A stretch of DNA of 64,000 bases from Rhodopirellula baltica (GTDB lineage Bacteria; Planctomycetota; Planctomycetia; Pirellulales; Pirellulaceae): NCBI GenBank assembly GCA_002901265.1, contig PPHI01000001.1, positions 310,001 through 374,000 on the forward strand, read 5' to 3'. Below, one piece after another: positions 27,979-36,995 of the stretch. Positions within the stretch are counted from its first letter, which is position 1. Every line of letters begins with the position of its first letter. The notes under the pieces are model-generated. The model did no database searches and was not told where the DNA came from. It saw only the letters and a list, made by a program, of their open reading frames with translations. The position numbers and the translations under genes are program-made.

Positions 27979-30963
27979 TCATTCGCGATCCTTCCAGGCT
28001 TGTCTTTGTCCTTGAATGATCAACCAGCGATGGTCGATTGGCAATTCGTCGAATGTCTGCTCGCTGCCATCAGGCCAGACGAGATGCAATCGATCGACTT
28101 GAGACGCCGTTCCTAGTCCGAAGTGGGCGATTGCTTCGTTCTTTGACATGTAACCGTCGCCGGTCTGCACCGTTTGTATCACACGTTGTTCGCCAAACTG
28201 AATGATCAGTTGTGCTCCGATCGCATCGCGTTCACAAGCCGTCCCAACGAGTTCAAACTGGATCCAGTGGTACGGCGTTGCCGTCTCATTGACCAACAGC
28301 GAGACATCACTGTTCAATTCGGTCGTGACAAAATCAATCCGCCCGTCTTTGTTGTAGTCACACGTTGCGACTGCTCGGGTGAGGTGATTGGATTGCCAAT
28401 AGCCGTCGTCGCCTAGCGCTTCGACCGGCGTAAACTTTCGTCTGTCGCCGCGAAACAGTTCCGTTGGCATTGCGAAGGGACGTCCTTCGTCTTGGTGGTC
28501 TTCGATGTGGCCTTGGCCAACAACCAGATCAACCGCACCGTTGTTATCAAAGTCAATCGCTTGGGCGCCGAACCCGACCATCGGATAGCTTTGCTGCTCA
28601 AGTCCGAACGCAACGACGCGGTCACTGAAGTGCCCCGAGACATCCTGCATGTATTGGTTCGACCATTCATTTTCGAAGTTGGTCACATGCAAATCGAGCT
28701 GTCCGTTTTGGTCGAAATCGGCGGCCGCGATTCCCATCGATCCCATCGGCTGACCACTGGTGCCAAACGCAATGCCTCGTCCCGCAGCAGAATCCGCGAA
28801 GCCCTGCGCACTCGTGTTCCAATGCCATAGTTGGTTGGGCATCCGATCGTTTGCGACATACAAACCGTTTTGCCGCTCGGTTCCCAGTCGAGTAACCAGG
28901 ACACCCAGTCCTGGCGCGGCAGTGTTGTCAGGTCCCAGCGGCACCGCATTCGCGTTACCGTCGCCCTTGGAAAGAAAAACACGATCGGATGCGGCATGAA
29001 AGTGCAGCGGTGCTGGAAAGTAAGTCGGCTTACCGTTGAGATCGAATTCCAAATCACGAAAAATTTCAGGGTCGTTGAGGTAATTGACTTCAACAAGGTC
29101 TGGCAAAAGGTCCCCGTTCAAATCTCCCATTGCAACGCCGGTTGAGAACATTGGGGTTGTCCAATCATCGCCTGGAACGTGTGTGACAAACCGGCCGTCA
29201 CCTTGATTGATCAGTAATGTATTCTGTCCCAAGTTGGCGACCACCAAATCAGGCCAACCGTCTTGGTTCCAATCGCCAGCTGTCACACCGAATGCATATC
29301 CGACATCGTCGCATCCGGCATTCATGGCGACGGAAACAAATCGATTGTCAATCTGCCGATACAACACGTTGGCTTGTTTCGCCACGCCACTTGGCGGATC
29401 GCTTGCCGCCTGGGCCAAATAGAAATCCAGCTGCCCATCGCGATCGAAATCAACGCACGCGATCCCGGAGCCAAGTTGTTGATAGATCAACCAGTACTTG
29501 TCACGAGGCGTTGCGGCATTGCGATGGCGAAAATGCAAAGCGTTCGAGCGAGCGGTATTTCTAAACTTGGGAACAAGTGCGGGGGCTGACTGGATGCTGG
29601 TTGCGATCTCGCTGGTACCGTTGTTGGGGCTCACGGAACGTTTCGAGTCTTGGATGGATGCGAGCCATTGCTGATGCGGAAATGCTGACTCGTCTAACCC
29701 ACAGCGGATAGCGACAAGCATCTGGGCGCGAACGTCGTCTGTATTGAATAACTCGACAGCTTGACCGATCGCGGCGTGCGAGGATTGGTAGCGTCCCGAC
29801 GAAATCAAGTTGAGACGATACCAACCCACTGCCTCCGGCGACCGACCTAGGTTGGTCAGTGTCTTGGAAAGCTGATCCACGGCAGCAGAATCGAATTCGG
29901 ACCGAGTCAGCAGCTGCCGCGCCAATTGTTTGGCAAAGTTTGTCTCGACCGCATGCTTTGCGACCTTGTCGGCCAAGGCAGCTTCGCCAGCGGCAGCGAG
30001 TGCATGACGCAAACGATCATACGCGGCTGCATCGCCAGGCTCGCGCTGAACAGCTTGTAAATAAAGCCCGACTGCGGCGCGATACTCACGATCCTCCATC
30101 GCCAATTCGCCAATCGCGATCCAATCATCCGCATAGTCTGACGAAGATGCCGGCATTTGCAGAACCGATGCTCGCAGCGAATCGAGCAGCTTTGCATCGG
30201 CAAGCACCCGCAGGTAAAACGCAACGGCTTCGGGATCTTTCGCACGCACCAACTCGCTTTGTCGTAGCAATTCGATCGCTTCCCGCGAATCACCCTCGCT
30301 GTGCAGTGCGCGTGCGACGTTCAGTTCGCCGTATTTCGTGAGGGTTTCAGCATCGCTTGAATCGGGCTTCTCGTCAAAGCCGACAAATGCCCGAATGGGA
30401 AAAAGCAAGGCACGGAGTTCATCGACGTTTGCCTCCCCACGCGAGCAAAGCTCGCGGGCATGGTGGTTGGCACGCGCACGAAAGCCGCGCTGGTTTAACG
30501 TGACGACCAGATCATGGCGGCATTCAAAATCGTCAGGCTCGTCGATTAAAATCGCTTCATAGCGTTTGATGGCTTCCTCGGTCCGACCGGCCGTTTGCAT
30601 CACCTCCGCCGCACGTTTGGCCCATTTCGTGTGATCGTCTGCCGATACGGCCGCTTGATCGAGCAGTTCGACCGCACGATCGATGTCACCGTCGAGCCGG
30701 GCGAGTTGTGACGCAAACGCGAGCGCGGACGCGTCTCCCGGTAATCGCAATAGATGATCGCTGACCAAGCCCTGGGCCGCGGCTTGATCGCCCGATGTGA
30801 TCGCTGACCGAATCGCGTCCAGACTTTTCTCACGATCAAATGTCGATTGAGACTCGGCACGATGCGTCGACGACTCGGCGTTTGGTTTTGGCGATGAAGT
30901 TCCACAACCGATTAACAAAGCCGGCAGCGCAGCGGCGACCAAGCTTTTTCGTAGCACCTCCAT
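27979..30963 (-). CDS. TPR/FG-GAP/ASPIC-UnbV lipoprotein (second copy)
   Basis: The 994-residue protein has a lipoprotein signal MEVLRKSLVAAALPALLIGCG. TPR-like repeats lie at about 50-430 (AVELLDQAAVSADDHTKWAK and AVGLYLQAVQREPGDAAAYDR). The FG-GAP propeller is at about 490-850 (DFDRDGQLD, DLNGDLLPD, DFDQNGQLD). The C-terminal ASPIC/UnbV domain includes ERDAIGAQLIIQFGEQRVIQ and LHLVWPDGSEQTFDELP. The order of domains and phrases such as QPMGSMGIAAADFDQNG match 22632-25742, so the two are paralogues. They flank the DUF1559 gene in convergent orientation. No function is known for this architecture. About 85 bases separate it from the next minus-strand gene. Confidence 0.88.
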   Translation of the reverse strand: MEVLRKSLVAAALPALLIGCGTSSPKPNAESSTHRAESQSTFDREKSLDAIRSAITSGDQAAAQGLVSDHLLRLPGDASALAFASQLARLDGDIDRAVELLDQAAVSADDHTKWAKRAAEVMQTAGRTEEAIKRYEAILIDEPDDFECRHDLVVTLNQRGFRARANHHARELCSRGEANVDELRALLFPIRAFVGFDEKPDSSDAETLTKYGELNVARALHSEGDSREAIELLRQSELVRAKDPEAVAFYLRVLADAKLLDSLRASVLQMPASSSDYADDWIAIGELAMEDREYRAAVGLYLQAVQREPGDAAAYDRLRHALAAAGEAALADKVAKHAVETNFAKQLARQLLTRSEFDSAAVDQLSKTLTNLGRSPEAVGWYRLNLISSGRYQSSHAAIGQAVELFNTDDVRAQMLVAIRCGLDESAFPHQQWLASIQDSKRSVSPNNGTSEIATSIQSAPALVPKFRNTARSNALHFRHRNAATPRDKYWLIYQQLGSGIACVDFDRDGQLDFYLAQAASDPPSGVAKQANVLYRQIDNRFVSVAMNAGCDDVGYAFGVTAGDWNQDGWPDLVVANLGQNTLLINQGDGRFVTHVPGDDWTTPMFSTGVAMGDLNGDLLPDLVEVNYLNDPEIFRDLEFDLNGKPTYFPAPLHFHAASDRVFLSKGDGNANAVPLGPDNTAAPGLGVLVTRLGTERQNGLYVANDRMPNQLWHWNTSAQGFADSAAGRGIAFGTSGQPMGSMGIAAADFDQNGQLDLHVTNFENEWSNQYMQDVSGHFSDRVVAFGLEQQSYPMVGFGAQAIDFDNNGAVDLVVGQGHIEDHQDEGRPFAMPTELFRGDRRKFTPVEALGDDGYWQSNHLTRAVATCDYNKDGRIDFVTTELNSDVSLLVNETATPYHWIQFELVGTACERDAIGAQLIIQFGEQRVIQTVQTGDGYMSKNEAIAHFGLGTASQVDRLHLVWPDGSEQTFDELPIDHRWLIIQGQRQAWKDRE

Positions 30964-31048
30964 CGAGCGACCACAGAATGAATGGCGTAGCGATCAAGAA
31001 CAGACCACCAGTTTAGCGGATCGCGAGCGTCGTTTCACAAACGGCACC

Positions 31049-31552
31049 TCACTCAGGATGCAGCAACGCTTCAGCGATCGCCTTGACTTGTTCCCAACGG
31101 ATCCCTTCTCGCTGCTCGATGGCAGGCGGATGATCAGTCGGTTCCAGCTCAACTCGTGGTCGCAGGCCCAATGCTCGCGTATGAACGTGTGTCTTTAAAT
31201 TGACAGTGCTCGGATAAAGCGGTAACGCTGTTGAAAGCCAACCGAAATAAGGCGGCGCATTTTTACGTCCCTCCTGATCCCAACGCTCAATGCAGTCACG
31301 AAAACTTGAATCGCTCAGCGAGCACCATACCTCCCAAACAAACGGTTGGTTGCTATCGAGAACCGGCAGTTCAAGGCAACCACGGATGAATCGATGGGTG
31401 TCATCGATCACGCACAGATCTTCGCTCAGCTCGCAACGTGATTGACGTTTATCCTCGGGGATCTGTGACCACATCAGCGGCGCAGCGGTCCCATAGGACA
31501 TCGGAAGGGAGTCATGAAATTCGCCACACGCGGAACAATGGAATCCGGTCAT
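31049..31552 (-). CDS. DUF2199 domain protein
   Basis: From the ATG at 31552 the protein is 167 residues and begins MTGFHCSACGEFHDSLPMSYG, with CxxC and a His, as in the DUF2199 family. Further family-like segments are CELSEDLCVIDDTHRFIRG and FVWEVWCSLS. The centre is APPYFGWLSTALPLYP, and the C-terminal EGIRWEQVKAIAEALLHP is preserved. DUF2199 proteins are small, cytoplasmic and of unknown function. The upstream 12 residues of the longer frame lack family features, so I prefer this start. It is a single gene next to the FG-GAP lipoprotein. Confidence 0.85.
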   Translation of the reverse strand: MTGFHCSACGEFHDSLPMSYGTAAPLMWSQIPEDKRQSRCELSEDLCVIDDTHRFIRGCLELPVLDSNQPFVWEVWCSLSDSSFRDCIERWDQEGRKNAPPYFGWLSTALPLYPSTVNLKTHVHTRALGLRPRVELEPTDHPPAIEQREGIRWEQVKAIAEALLHPE

Positions 31553-31751
31553 CAATGGTGCTCGGCTGGATCGTATCGAGAATCGCAAGAAGCCGTTTTG
31601 GCATGCAGGTTGCCATTCACCATCGCTGTAGCCTGCGTTCGGAGGAAACAGCGGCCAGCCCAGTAGCTTTGCCGTTCAATCAAATTACTCGCCAATGAAT
31701 TGGTAGGTGAATTTGAAAGCGAACGCTATCACTCTTGCTGAGGTTTGAAAG

Positions 31752-32252
31752 ATGAACGACCAATGTGTTGTCGCACAATACAGCGACGAAGATCAATTCC
31801 ATACCGCGATCGAAGTACTCGACAAGGCCGGCTTCACTGCCGACGAAGTGTCTCTCATCCAGCGCAGTTCCGACGTTCGAAAAGCGATACCAAGCCAAGG
31901 TGTTGCCGAAGTGGGACCTGCCAGTGATGGTGCTGCCAGTGGCGCGGCAACAGCGGGTGCAACAGTTGCCGGCGGTGCCGTGGGGACATTGCTTGGCACG
32001 GCAACATTGCTGGGGCCGTTGATGATCGCAGGGCCGCTCGCCGGAATGGCTGCGGGGGCGGTCGGTGGCGGCGTGCTAAGCGCGGCGGAAAAATGGGGTG
32101 TCGAAAAAGACGTTGCGTCCACCTACGAACAAGCCGTCGAAGCTGGCGACCAATTGATTGTCGTCGCAACGGATGATGTGGTTCGGATCGATGAGGCGCA
32201 GCGTTTGTTGCACACCGTCGACTGCAAGTCGCTAGAACGCTACCCCGGCTAA
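31752..32252 (+). CDS. YflT/17M-like stress protein with Gly/Ala-rich membrane segment
   Basis: The 166-residue protein starts with a small alpha-beta domain (QCVVAQYSDEDQFHTAIEVL and AGFTADEVSLIQRSS). A central Gly/Ala-rich hydrophobic stretch covers about 62-110 (AGGAVGTLLGTATLLGPLMIAGPLAGM). It ends with a second alpha-beta unit (TYEQAVEAGDQLIVVATDD). This resembles proteins related to Bacillus general stress protein 17M and similar glycine-zipper proteins. Its function is unknown; membrane association is inferred. It ends ahead of a strong terminator at 32260-32298. Confidence 0.65.
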   Translation: MNDQCVVAQYSDEDQFHTAIEVLDKAGFTADEVSLIQRSSDVRKAIPSQGVAEVGPASDGAASGAATAGATVAGGAVGTLLGTATLLGPLMIAGPLAGMAAGAVGGGVLSAAEKWGVEKDVASTYEQAVEAGDQLIVVATDDVVRIDEAQRLLHTVDCKSLERYPG

Positions 32253-32259
32253 GCAAAAA

Positions 32260-32298
32260 AAAAGCCCAGTGGTCCGATCTCGGAGCCACTGGGCTTTT
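32260..32298. terminator. Rho-independent terminator between the stress protein and tRNA-Leu
   Basis: A perfect 13-base stem (AAAAGCCCAGTGG with CCACTGGGCTTTT) has a 13-base loop. Runs of A and T at its two sides allow it to act on both strands. It ends the plus-strand gene and, 27 bases downstream of the minus-strand tRNA, also the tRNA transcript. Confidence 0.9.
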
Positions 32299-32324
32299 GA
32301 TTTATGGTCGTTTTGATCGACCAG

Positions 32325-32408
32325 TACCGAAGGAGGGACTCGAACCCTCACTCTGTTGCCAGAATTGGATTTTGAATCCAACGCGTCTGCCAATTCCGCC
32401 ACTTCGGC
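32325..32408 (-). tRNA. tRNA-Leu (anticodon CAA)
   Basis: On the minus strand the sequence begins GCCGAAG and ends CTTCGGTA, giving a seven-pair acceptor stem. The anticodon loop TTCAAAA on a TTGGA/TCCAA stem gives anticodon CAA. The variable arm is long, as in class II tRNAs. The T-arm GAGGG/CCCTC holds TTCGAGT. The CCA end is not encoded. Length is 84 nucleotides. Confidence 0.93.
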
Positions 32409-32638
32409 ATTTGTGACCGTGGCCGGTGAATCACCTGCATCACGGAAGTCCTGAAGTATCCAATACGACGATCAATCGTGCAAGCCGGTTCACGCAGACG
32501 TTTTGAAATTACGTCGATTGCCAATCGAGGTTTGTCGCCGGATATTCCTGTTTCGACAGTTTTGGTGATTGTCTGCAGCCAATTTCAACGAATGCGTACC
32601 GGTTCAGTCCTGGTTCGCCCCCAAGATCGGGGTGAAAA

Positions 32639-34282
32639 TCAGTTCGACTCCATCAAGCTGCTGATCAACGGCAGCAGTTGCTTTTTCCGGCTGACGACCC
32701 CATCAAGCTGGTACAGGCGGTCTTCCAGTTCTGGATAGTTGATCTCTTCCCAACCCTGCGGCTCGCGACTCATCATCAACAAGCTGCCATTGCTGGAAAT
32801 ATCGGTAACCAGCAGTGCGCTGAACTCCAACTGCTGGGAGTCCGCCATGCTTTCTAAGGCGCTAAACAGTTCGTCCTTTCGTTGCCAGAACAGGTCGAAT
32901 CCGATTTCCTCGATTTGCGAGATCGAGAATTTCTGTCCTGACTCTTCGAAGTGCTTGCAGTCTTCTCGGACCACTTGATCGGGGCTGCAAGTTCGTAGCG
33001 CCGAACCGACCGAAAAGAAGTCGCTTGCAAACTCATCGAGTTGAACTTTGCAGAATCGCTGAAGCCAATTGAGGATGTCGCGATCGGTCGAGGTGGTTGT
33101 TGGCGAACGCAAGAACAAGGTGTCGCTGATCATTCCCGATGCCATGCACAATGCGATCGACGGGTCTGGATCGATCCCGGCACCACGGAACATCTTGGCG
33201 ACCAAGGTACAGGTCGATCCAACCGGCTCCATCGTCAACCGGATCGGTTCGGTCGATTTCAGCGATCCGCCCAATCGGTGATGGTCCAAGACTTCGACGA
33301 TCCGTGCCTCGTCCGCACCTGGGACGGCTTGTCCGATTTCGTTGTGATCGACGAGCACCAGTTCCGGTTTGGGCGGGTTCACCAAGTCACTTTTACTGAG
33401 CACGCCGACGAGTTTTCCATCTTCCAGCACAGGGAAGATCGTTTGCGGCGAGCGGAATATTTCTCGCCGCGCGTCGGAAACGGTCATCCGCGCCGGCAGT
33501 GACATAAAGTCCTTTTCGACAACACCGCTGATCAGTTGAGCCGCTTTGATCCGCATGGTCGTCGTCGCGGTATCAAAAGGGCTGCGAAGTACGGCGATGC
33601 CACGAACTTGTGCCAGTTGCAACAGCCCTTCGCTCAGTTCATAGCCGCCAGTCACCACCAAGGCGCGAACACCCAGTTCCAAGGCTGGCAATTGAACGGT
33701 TGGGCGGTCGCCACTGACGACGATCAAGCGATCAGCAGGAAACTGCTTGATGTGTTCGGTAAATCCGCCGGCGCTCATTGCACCAACACTGACGATCAAG
33801 TCTTCGTCACGATCGGGTTCGACGGCGTGTTGGAATTCGCCACCCAAGACCGAAACGATCTTGGTCAAATTGGTACGAACTTGGCGTCCAGTTGTCGGGT
33901 CGACGTTGCTGTTAAGGACCAGCTCCAGCAGGTCCAGCAGCGTGACAATGCCGACGAGTTTTCCATCGTCATCGACAACCGGGATGCTTCGTAAACCGCG
34001 TTCATCCATCCGGCGATAAACTTCGTAAAAGACTTCATCGCAGGTCGCCGACGTGACATCCGTTTGACAAACATCTTCGATCGCCGGACGCACATCCATG
34101 ACGATTCGTGGATGAGATAGTCCCGCTTTCTTCAGCGCGAATTCGGTGCGTTGGTTGGGTGCACCACAACAAGCGGCGATTGCATCCGGCCGTGTGGTAC
34201 GACGCAGGAAATCGGCGTAAGCGATCGCGGCGCAAATCGCGTCGGTATCCGGGTTGCGATGGCCAAAAACGAGAAGGGGCAT
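32639..34282 (-). CDS. Family II (Mn-dependent) inorganic pyrophosphatase with CBS and DRTGG domains
   Basis: The 547-residue protein starts with a DHH-type phosphoesterase motif (GHRNPDTDAICAAIAYADF). Two CBS segments follow: LRSIPVVDDDGKLVGIVTL near residues 97-115, and IFPVLEDGKLVGVLSKSDL near 290. A DRTGG-like domain lies between them (DRLIVVSGDRPTVQLPALEL). The second half of the DHH core has ELVLVDHNEIGQ and VEVLDHHRLGG, and a DHHA2 domain ends the protein. CBS-type family II pyrophosphatases hydrolyse pyrophosphate and are regulated by adenine nucleotides. In the Clostridium-type enzymes the CBS/DRTGG insert divides the DHH domain, as here. The gene ends the housekeeping run on this strand. 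Confidence 0.9.
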   Translation of the reverse strand: MPLLVFGHRNPDTDAICAAIAYADFLRRTTRPDAIAACCGAPNQRTEFALKKAGLSHPRIVMDVRPAIEDVCQTDVTSATCDEVFYEVYRRMDERGLRSIPVVDDDGKLVGIVTLLDLLELVLNSNVDPTTGRQVRTNLTKIVSVLGGEFQHAVEPDRDEDLIVSVGAMSAGGFTEHIKQFPADRLIVVSGDRPTVQLPALELGVRALVVTGGYELSEGLLQLAQVRGIAVLRSPFDTATTTMRIKAAQLISGVVEKDFMSLPARMTVSDARREIFRSPQTIFPVLEDGKLVGVLSKSDLVNPPKPELVLVDHNEIGQAVPGADEARIVEVLDHHRLGGSLKSTEPIRLTMEPVGSTCTLVAKMFRGAGIDPDPSIALCMASGMISDTLFLRSPTTTSTDRDILNWLQRFCKVQLDEFASDFFSVGSALRTCSPDQVVREDCKHFEESGQKFSISQIEEIGFDLFWQRKDELFSALESMADSQQLEFSALLVTDISSNGSLLMMSREPQGWEEINYPELEDRLYQLDGVVSRKKQLLPLISSLMESN

Positions 34283-34327
34283 GGTGAATGCTTTCGGATA
34301 ATGAACAGGATCGCGGTGTGGTTGGGT

Positions 34328-34951
34328 TTAGCTTCCGTCGTCGGACGGTTGATCGGAAGCCAAGTGGTTTCTTGAGACGAGGAGATCCATTGCATGGGCA
34401 AGGATGGTCTCCGGTTCGCTCATGCGTCCGGTACCACGGACGCGGCACGAAAGCCAGCCCGATTCTGGGCCGACGAGATGGCATCCGTCCTCGGCCAGTT
34501 GTGCGATGTTACGCTGCACCGAGGGCTTGGACCACATCGGGTCGCTCATCGCCGGCGCGATCAGAACCGGCGCGAGGTTTTGCAAATAGAGCGTGCTGAT
34601 CAGGTCGTCGGCAATCCCATGTGCGAACTTGGCGATGAGGTTTGCCGTTGCCGGTGCAACAATCATGAGATCGACCCCATCGGCGTGTTCGATATGGGGG
34701 CCGAGTGGGTGCGACTTATCAAAAGACGCAATCGCGACGGGGCGTCCGGAGAGGGCGGTCAGGGTTGCCGCGCCTAGAAACTCGGTCGCCGAGTGTGTCA
34801 TCGCGGCTTGGACGTGATGCCCGGCCTGAGCAAGGCGACTGCAGAGTGTCGCGGACTTATAAGCTGCGATTCCGCCACCGACCGCCAACAAAATGCGTTT
34901 GGGCGCAAGTGGTTGGCGGAATGGCTGTTTCGGATCGGCCGATTCGGTCAC
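34328..34951 (-). CDS. CoaC-like phosphopantothenoylcysteine decarboxylase flavoprotein
   Basis: The 207-residue protein has the HFCD flavoprotein fold: KRILLAVGGGIAAYKSATLC at the N-terminus binds FMN. His86 in LGPHIEH matches the catalytic His of Dfp. The motif usually written PAMNxxMW is PAMSDPMW here, with Ser136 where the Dfp Asn125 stands. Cys169 in WLSCRVRGTGRM matches the Dfp Cys158. The His-Ser-Cys spacing (50, 33) equals the Dfp spacing. Only the decarboxylase half is present; no CoaB domain follows. CoaC converts phosphopantothenoylcysteine to phosphopantetheine. The Asn-to-Ser change raises the question whether the reaction is altered. It starts nine bases after rpoZ ends. Confidence 0.85.
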   Translation of the reverse strand: MTESADPKQPFRQPLAPKRILLAVGGGIAAYKSATLCSRLAQAGHHVQAAMTHSATEFLGAATLTALSGRPVAIASFDKSHPLGPHIEHADGVDLMIVAPATANLIAKFAHGIADDLISTLYLQNLAPVLIAPAMSDPMWSKPSVQRNIAQLAEDGCHLVGPESGWLSCRVRGTGRMSEPETILAHAMDLLVSRNHLASDQPSDDGS

Positions 34952-34960
34952 GCCGAGTGC

Positions 34961-35239
34961 CTACAGATCGGAGGCATCGAGATCGGGTGCTTCGGCAGCC
35001 GCGATGGTTGCGTCCAAGTCCAACTCGGTGACTTGTTCGACTTCGTTGTCGGTGTTCAAGAAGATCTTGTCTTGCAAAATCTCTTTCAACACGATCGACA
35101 TTTTGTCGTGGGTGTCGATATTGACGAGCGCTCGGCTGCCTTGGTTTAGCTGGACCAATCGCTTTTGGATCAGCGTGCTTAGCTTAAAACGCCCACCAAC
35201 CTTGTTGACGGTTTCTTCGTCTTTTAGTTCTTCGAGCAT
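34961..35239 (-). CDS. rpoZ: RNA polymerase omega subunit
   Basis: The 92-residue protein begins [20 protein letters not shown] and contains [19 protein letters not shown], the omega core, then [14 protein letters not shown]. It ends in an acidic tail. The start at 35239 overlaps the end of gmk by 16 bases. Omega helps assemble beta-prime into RNA polymerase. The longer frame that reads further upstream (to 35524) is gmk in another frame. The gmk-rpoZ order is widely conserved in bacteria and supports both calls. Confidence 0.93.
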   Translation of the reverse strand: MLEELKDEETVNKVGGRFKLSTLIQKRLVQLNQGSRALVNIDTHDKMSIVLKEILQDKIFLNTDNEVEQVTELDLDATIAAAEAPDLDASDL

Positions 35240-35826
35240 ACCTGGTTCTCCTGGTGGTCTTTCAGAATTCGGCAAACTTGGGCGACGGCCGCATCGACCG
35301 CACCGTTGATAATTTCGTATTGATATTCGTGCACGAAACGCATCTCGTCGGCAGCGGTTTCCAGCCGACTTTGGATTGCCGTTTCGCTTTCGGTTCCCCG
35401 GTCTCGCAGCCGCCGCTCCAGTTCGTCCATCGAACCGGGATGGATGAACAGCGAGATATGGTCCAAATCCGAGTGCTGCATCACGTCCAACGCGCCCTGG
35501 ACGTCGATCTCCAAGATCACCCACTGGCCCGACTTGATGCCATCGGTCACTTCACTCTTGAGCGTCCCATACCAGTGTCCGCGGCCAAACACCTCTTTGC
35601 ATTCCAGGAACGCTCGCTCTTCACGAAGGCGATCAAATTCGTCTTGAGAAACAAAATGATAGGCCTTTCCGGGAACTTCGCCAGGGCGAGGCTGACGGGT
35701 GGTCGCCGAAACGCTCATCCGCAGTGGTAGTCCGCATTCGGCCATCAGCCGCTTGGTCACTGTGGACTTGCCCGCACCGCTGGGCCCGGAAATGATAATC
35801 AACTTCGCGGCGTTCGATTCACTCAT
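35224..35826 (-). CDS. gmk: Guanylate kinase
   Basis: From the ATG at 35826 the protein is 200 residues, typical of the family. It has a P-loop GPSGAGKST (near residues 14-22). The GMP-binding region is [21 protein letters not shown] with [10 protein letters not shown]. The lid and core motifs [13 protein letters not shown] and [14 protein letters not shown] follow, then [21 protein letters not shown]. It phosphorylates GMP to GDP in the cytoplasm. The 85 residues that a longer frame adds upstream are unrelated to the family. It lies 91 bases downstream of yicC. Confidence 0.95.
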   Translation of the reverse strand: MSESNAAKLIIISGPSGAGKSTVTKRLMAECGLPLRMSVSATTRQPRPGEVPGKAYHFVSQDEFDRLREERAFLECKEVFGRGHWYGTLKSEVTDGIKSGQWVILEIDVQGALDVMQHSDLDHISLFIHPGSMDELERRLRDRGTESETAIQSRLETAADEMRFVHEYQYEIINGAVDAAVAQVCRILKDHQENQVCSKN

Positions 35827-35917
35827 GGAACTGTTCGTCGCGACAAAAGGCGTCGCGTTGGTTGTCGTTGGGACGGTTGGATGGTCAGAAAAAGAAAAGC
35901 CTAGGTCAGCAAACGAG

Positions 35918-36943
35918 CTATTCCAAGTTTTGCACCAGCTCTCGCATCCGTTCGATCGCACATTTGATCTCGACGACCAACGCCGAAATTGCCGCATGGT
36001 TGGCCTTTGACCCGATCGTGTTCGTCTCCCGGAACATCTCTTGGGTGATGAAATCCAACCGGCGTCCGGCGGGCTCTTCACGCCCGGCAGCCGATTTTGC
36101 GGAGCCCGACTTGGCGTTTTCGTTCTCGCCGCACATCACCGCTTCGAACAAGGTCAGGTGACTGCCCAGCCGCGTGATCTCTTCGCTGATATCGGTACGG
36201 TCCGCAAAGACTTGGACCTCGCGAAGCAGATCGGTGGGGCCGACCTCGGCGTCGAATTCGGCCAGCAACCGGTTGACCTTGGTCTCCAATCGTCCGCGGT
36301 AGTTATCGGCTACCTGAGGGGCCAGTTTGGCGATCGAGTCAACGTGCTTGCGGATCGTCTGGCAATCGGCGATCAGCGTTTCAGCCATCGCCTGGCCTTC
36401 GGTTTGCCGCATCTCAATCAAGTTCGCCGCTGCCGCGGTAACAACAACACTGACCTGTTTCCATAGTTGGTCGTCATCGCTCGACCCCTGGTCGCCGGTC
36501 AAGACACCGGGCAGTGAAACTAGTGACGCCGCGCTGATCGTAACATGCTCACCAGCGATCCCGCTGTCGGTGATCGCTTGTTGGCATTGACGCAAGTAAT
36601 CTGCCAAGACGGCCGGGTTGATTTGCACGGGCGTTTGGCCGCCGTGCCGTTCGACCGAAACGTTGACGTTGATCGCGCCACGATGCAAATGCCGACGCAG
36701 TTCTGACTCGATCCGCGATTCCAAGGGCGAAATGGCTTCGGGAGTTCGCAGGCTGCACTTGAATCCGCGGTGGTTGACCGCACGGAGCTCGACGGTCAGT
36801 GTCCCCAGCGTGGAATCGCCTGTTCCCCGGCCTTGACCGGTCATGCTGCACACGGCATACGCGCGCGAGCTGCCCGTGGTTTCGCAGTCGAGATCCTTCG
36901 CGGTCGGACCCTCGGCGGCCTTGGCAGCGGGAGCAGTGGTCAT
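35918..36943 (-). CDS. yicC: YicC family endoribonuclease-like protein
   Basis: I take the start at 36943 (MTTAPAAKAAEGPTAKDL), giving 341 residues; a second ATG at 36982 is also possible. The family hallmark SMTGQGRG follows an N-terminal extension of about 30 residues. TLTVELRAVNHRGFKCSLRTP is typical of the YicC N-terminal domain. The C-terminal DUF1732 domain has DRTDISEEITRLGSHL and RLDFITQEMFRETNTIGSKA. YicC has been reported to be an RNase in E. coli. The order yicC-gmk-rpoZ is conserved in many bacteria. An internal Ala/Ser/Gly insert (NAKSGSAKSAAGREEP) is unusual. Confidence 0.92.
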   Translation of the reverse strand: MTTAPAAKAAEGPTAKDLDCETTGSSRAYAVCSMTGQGRGTGDSTLGTLTVELRAVNHRGFKCSLRTPEAISPLESRIESELRRHLHRGAINVNVSVERHGGQTPVQINPAVLADYLRQCQQAITDSGIAGEHVTISAASLVSLPGVLTGDQGSSDDDQLWKQVSVVVTAAAANLIEMRQTEGQAMAETLIADCQTIRKHVDSIAKLAPQVADNYRGRLETKVNRLLAEFDAEVGPTDLLREVQVFADRTDISEEITRLGSHLTLFEAVMCGENENAKSGSAKSAAGREEPAGRRLDFITQEMFRETNTIGSKANHAAISALVVEIKCAIERMRELVQNLE

Positions 36944-36995
36944 GGGCAAGACAAAATCAGTGCAGGAGAAAAGGTTTCGCACGCATGCGAGGCGA

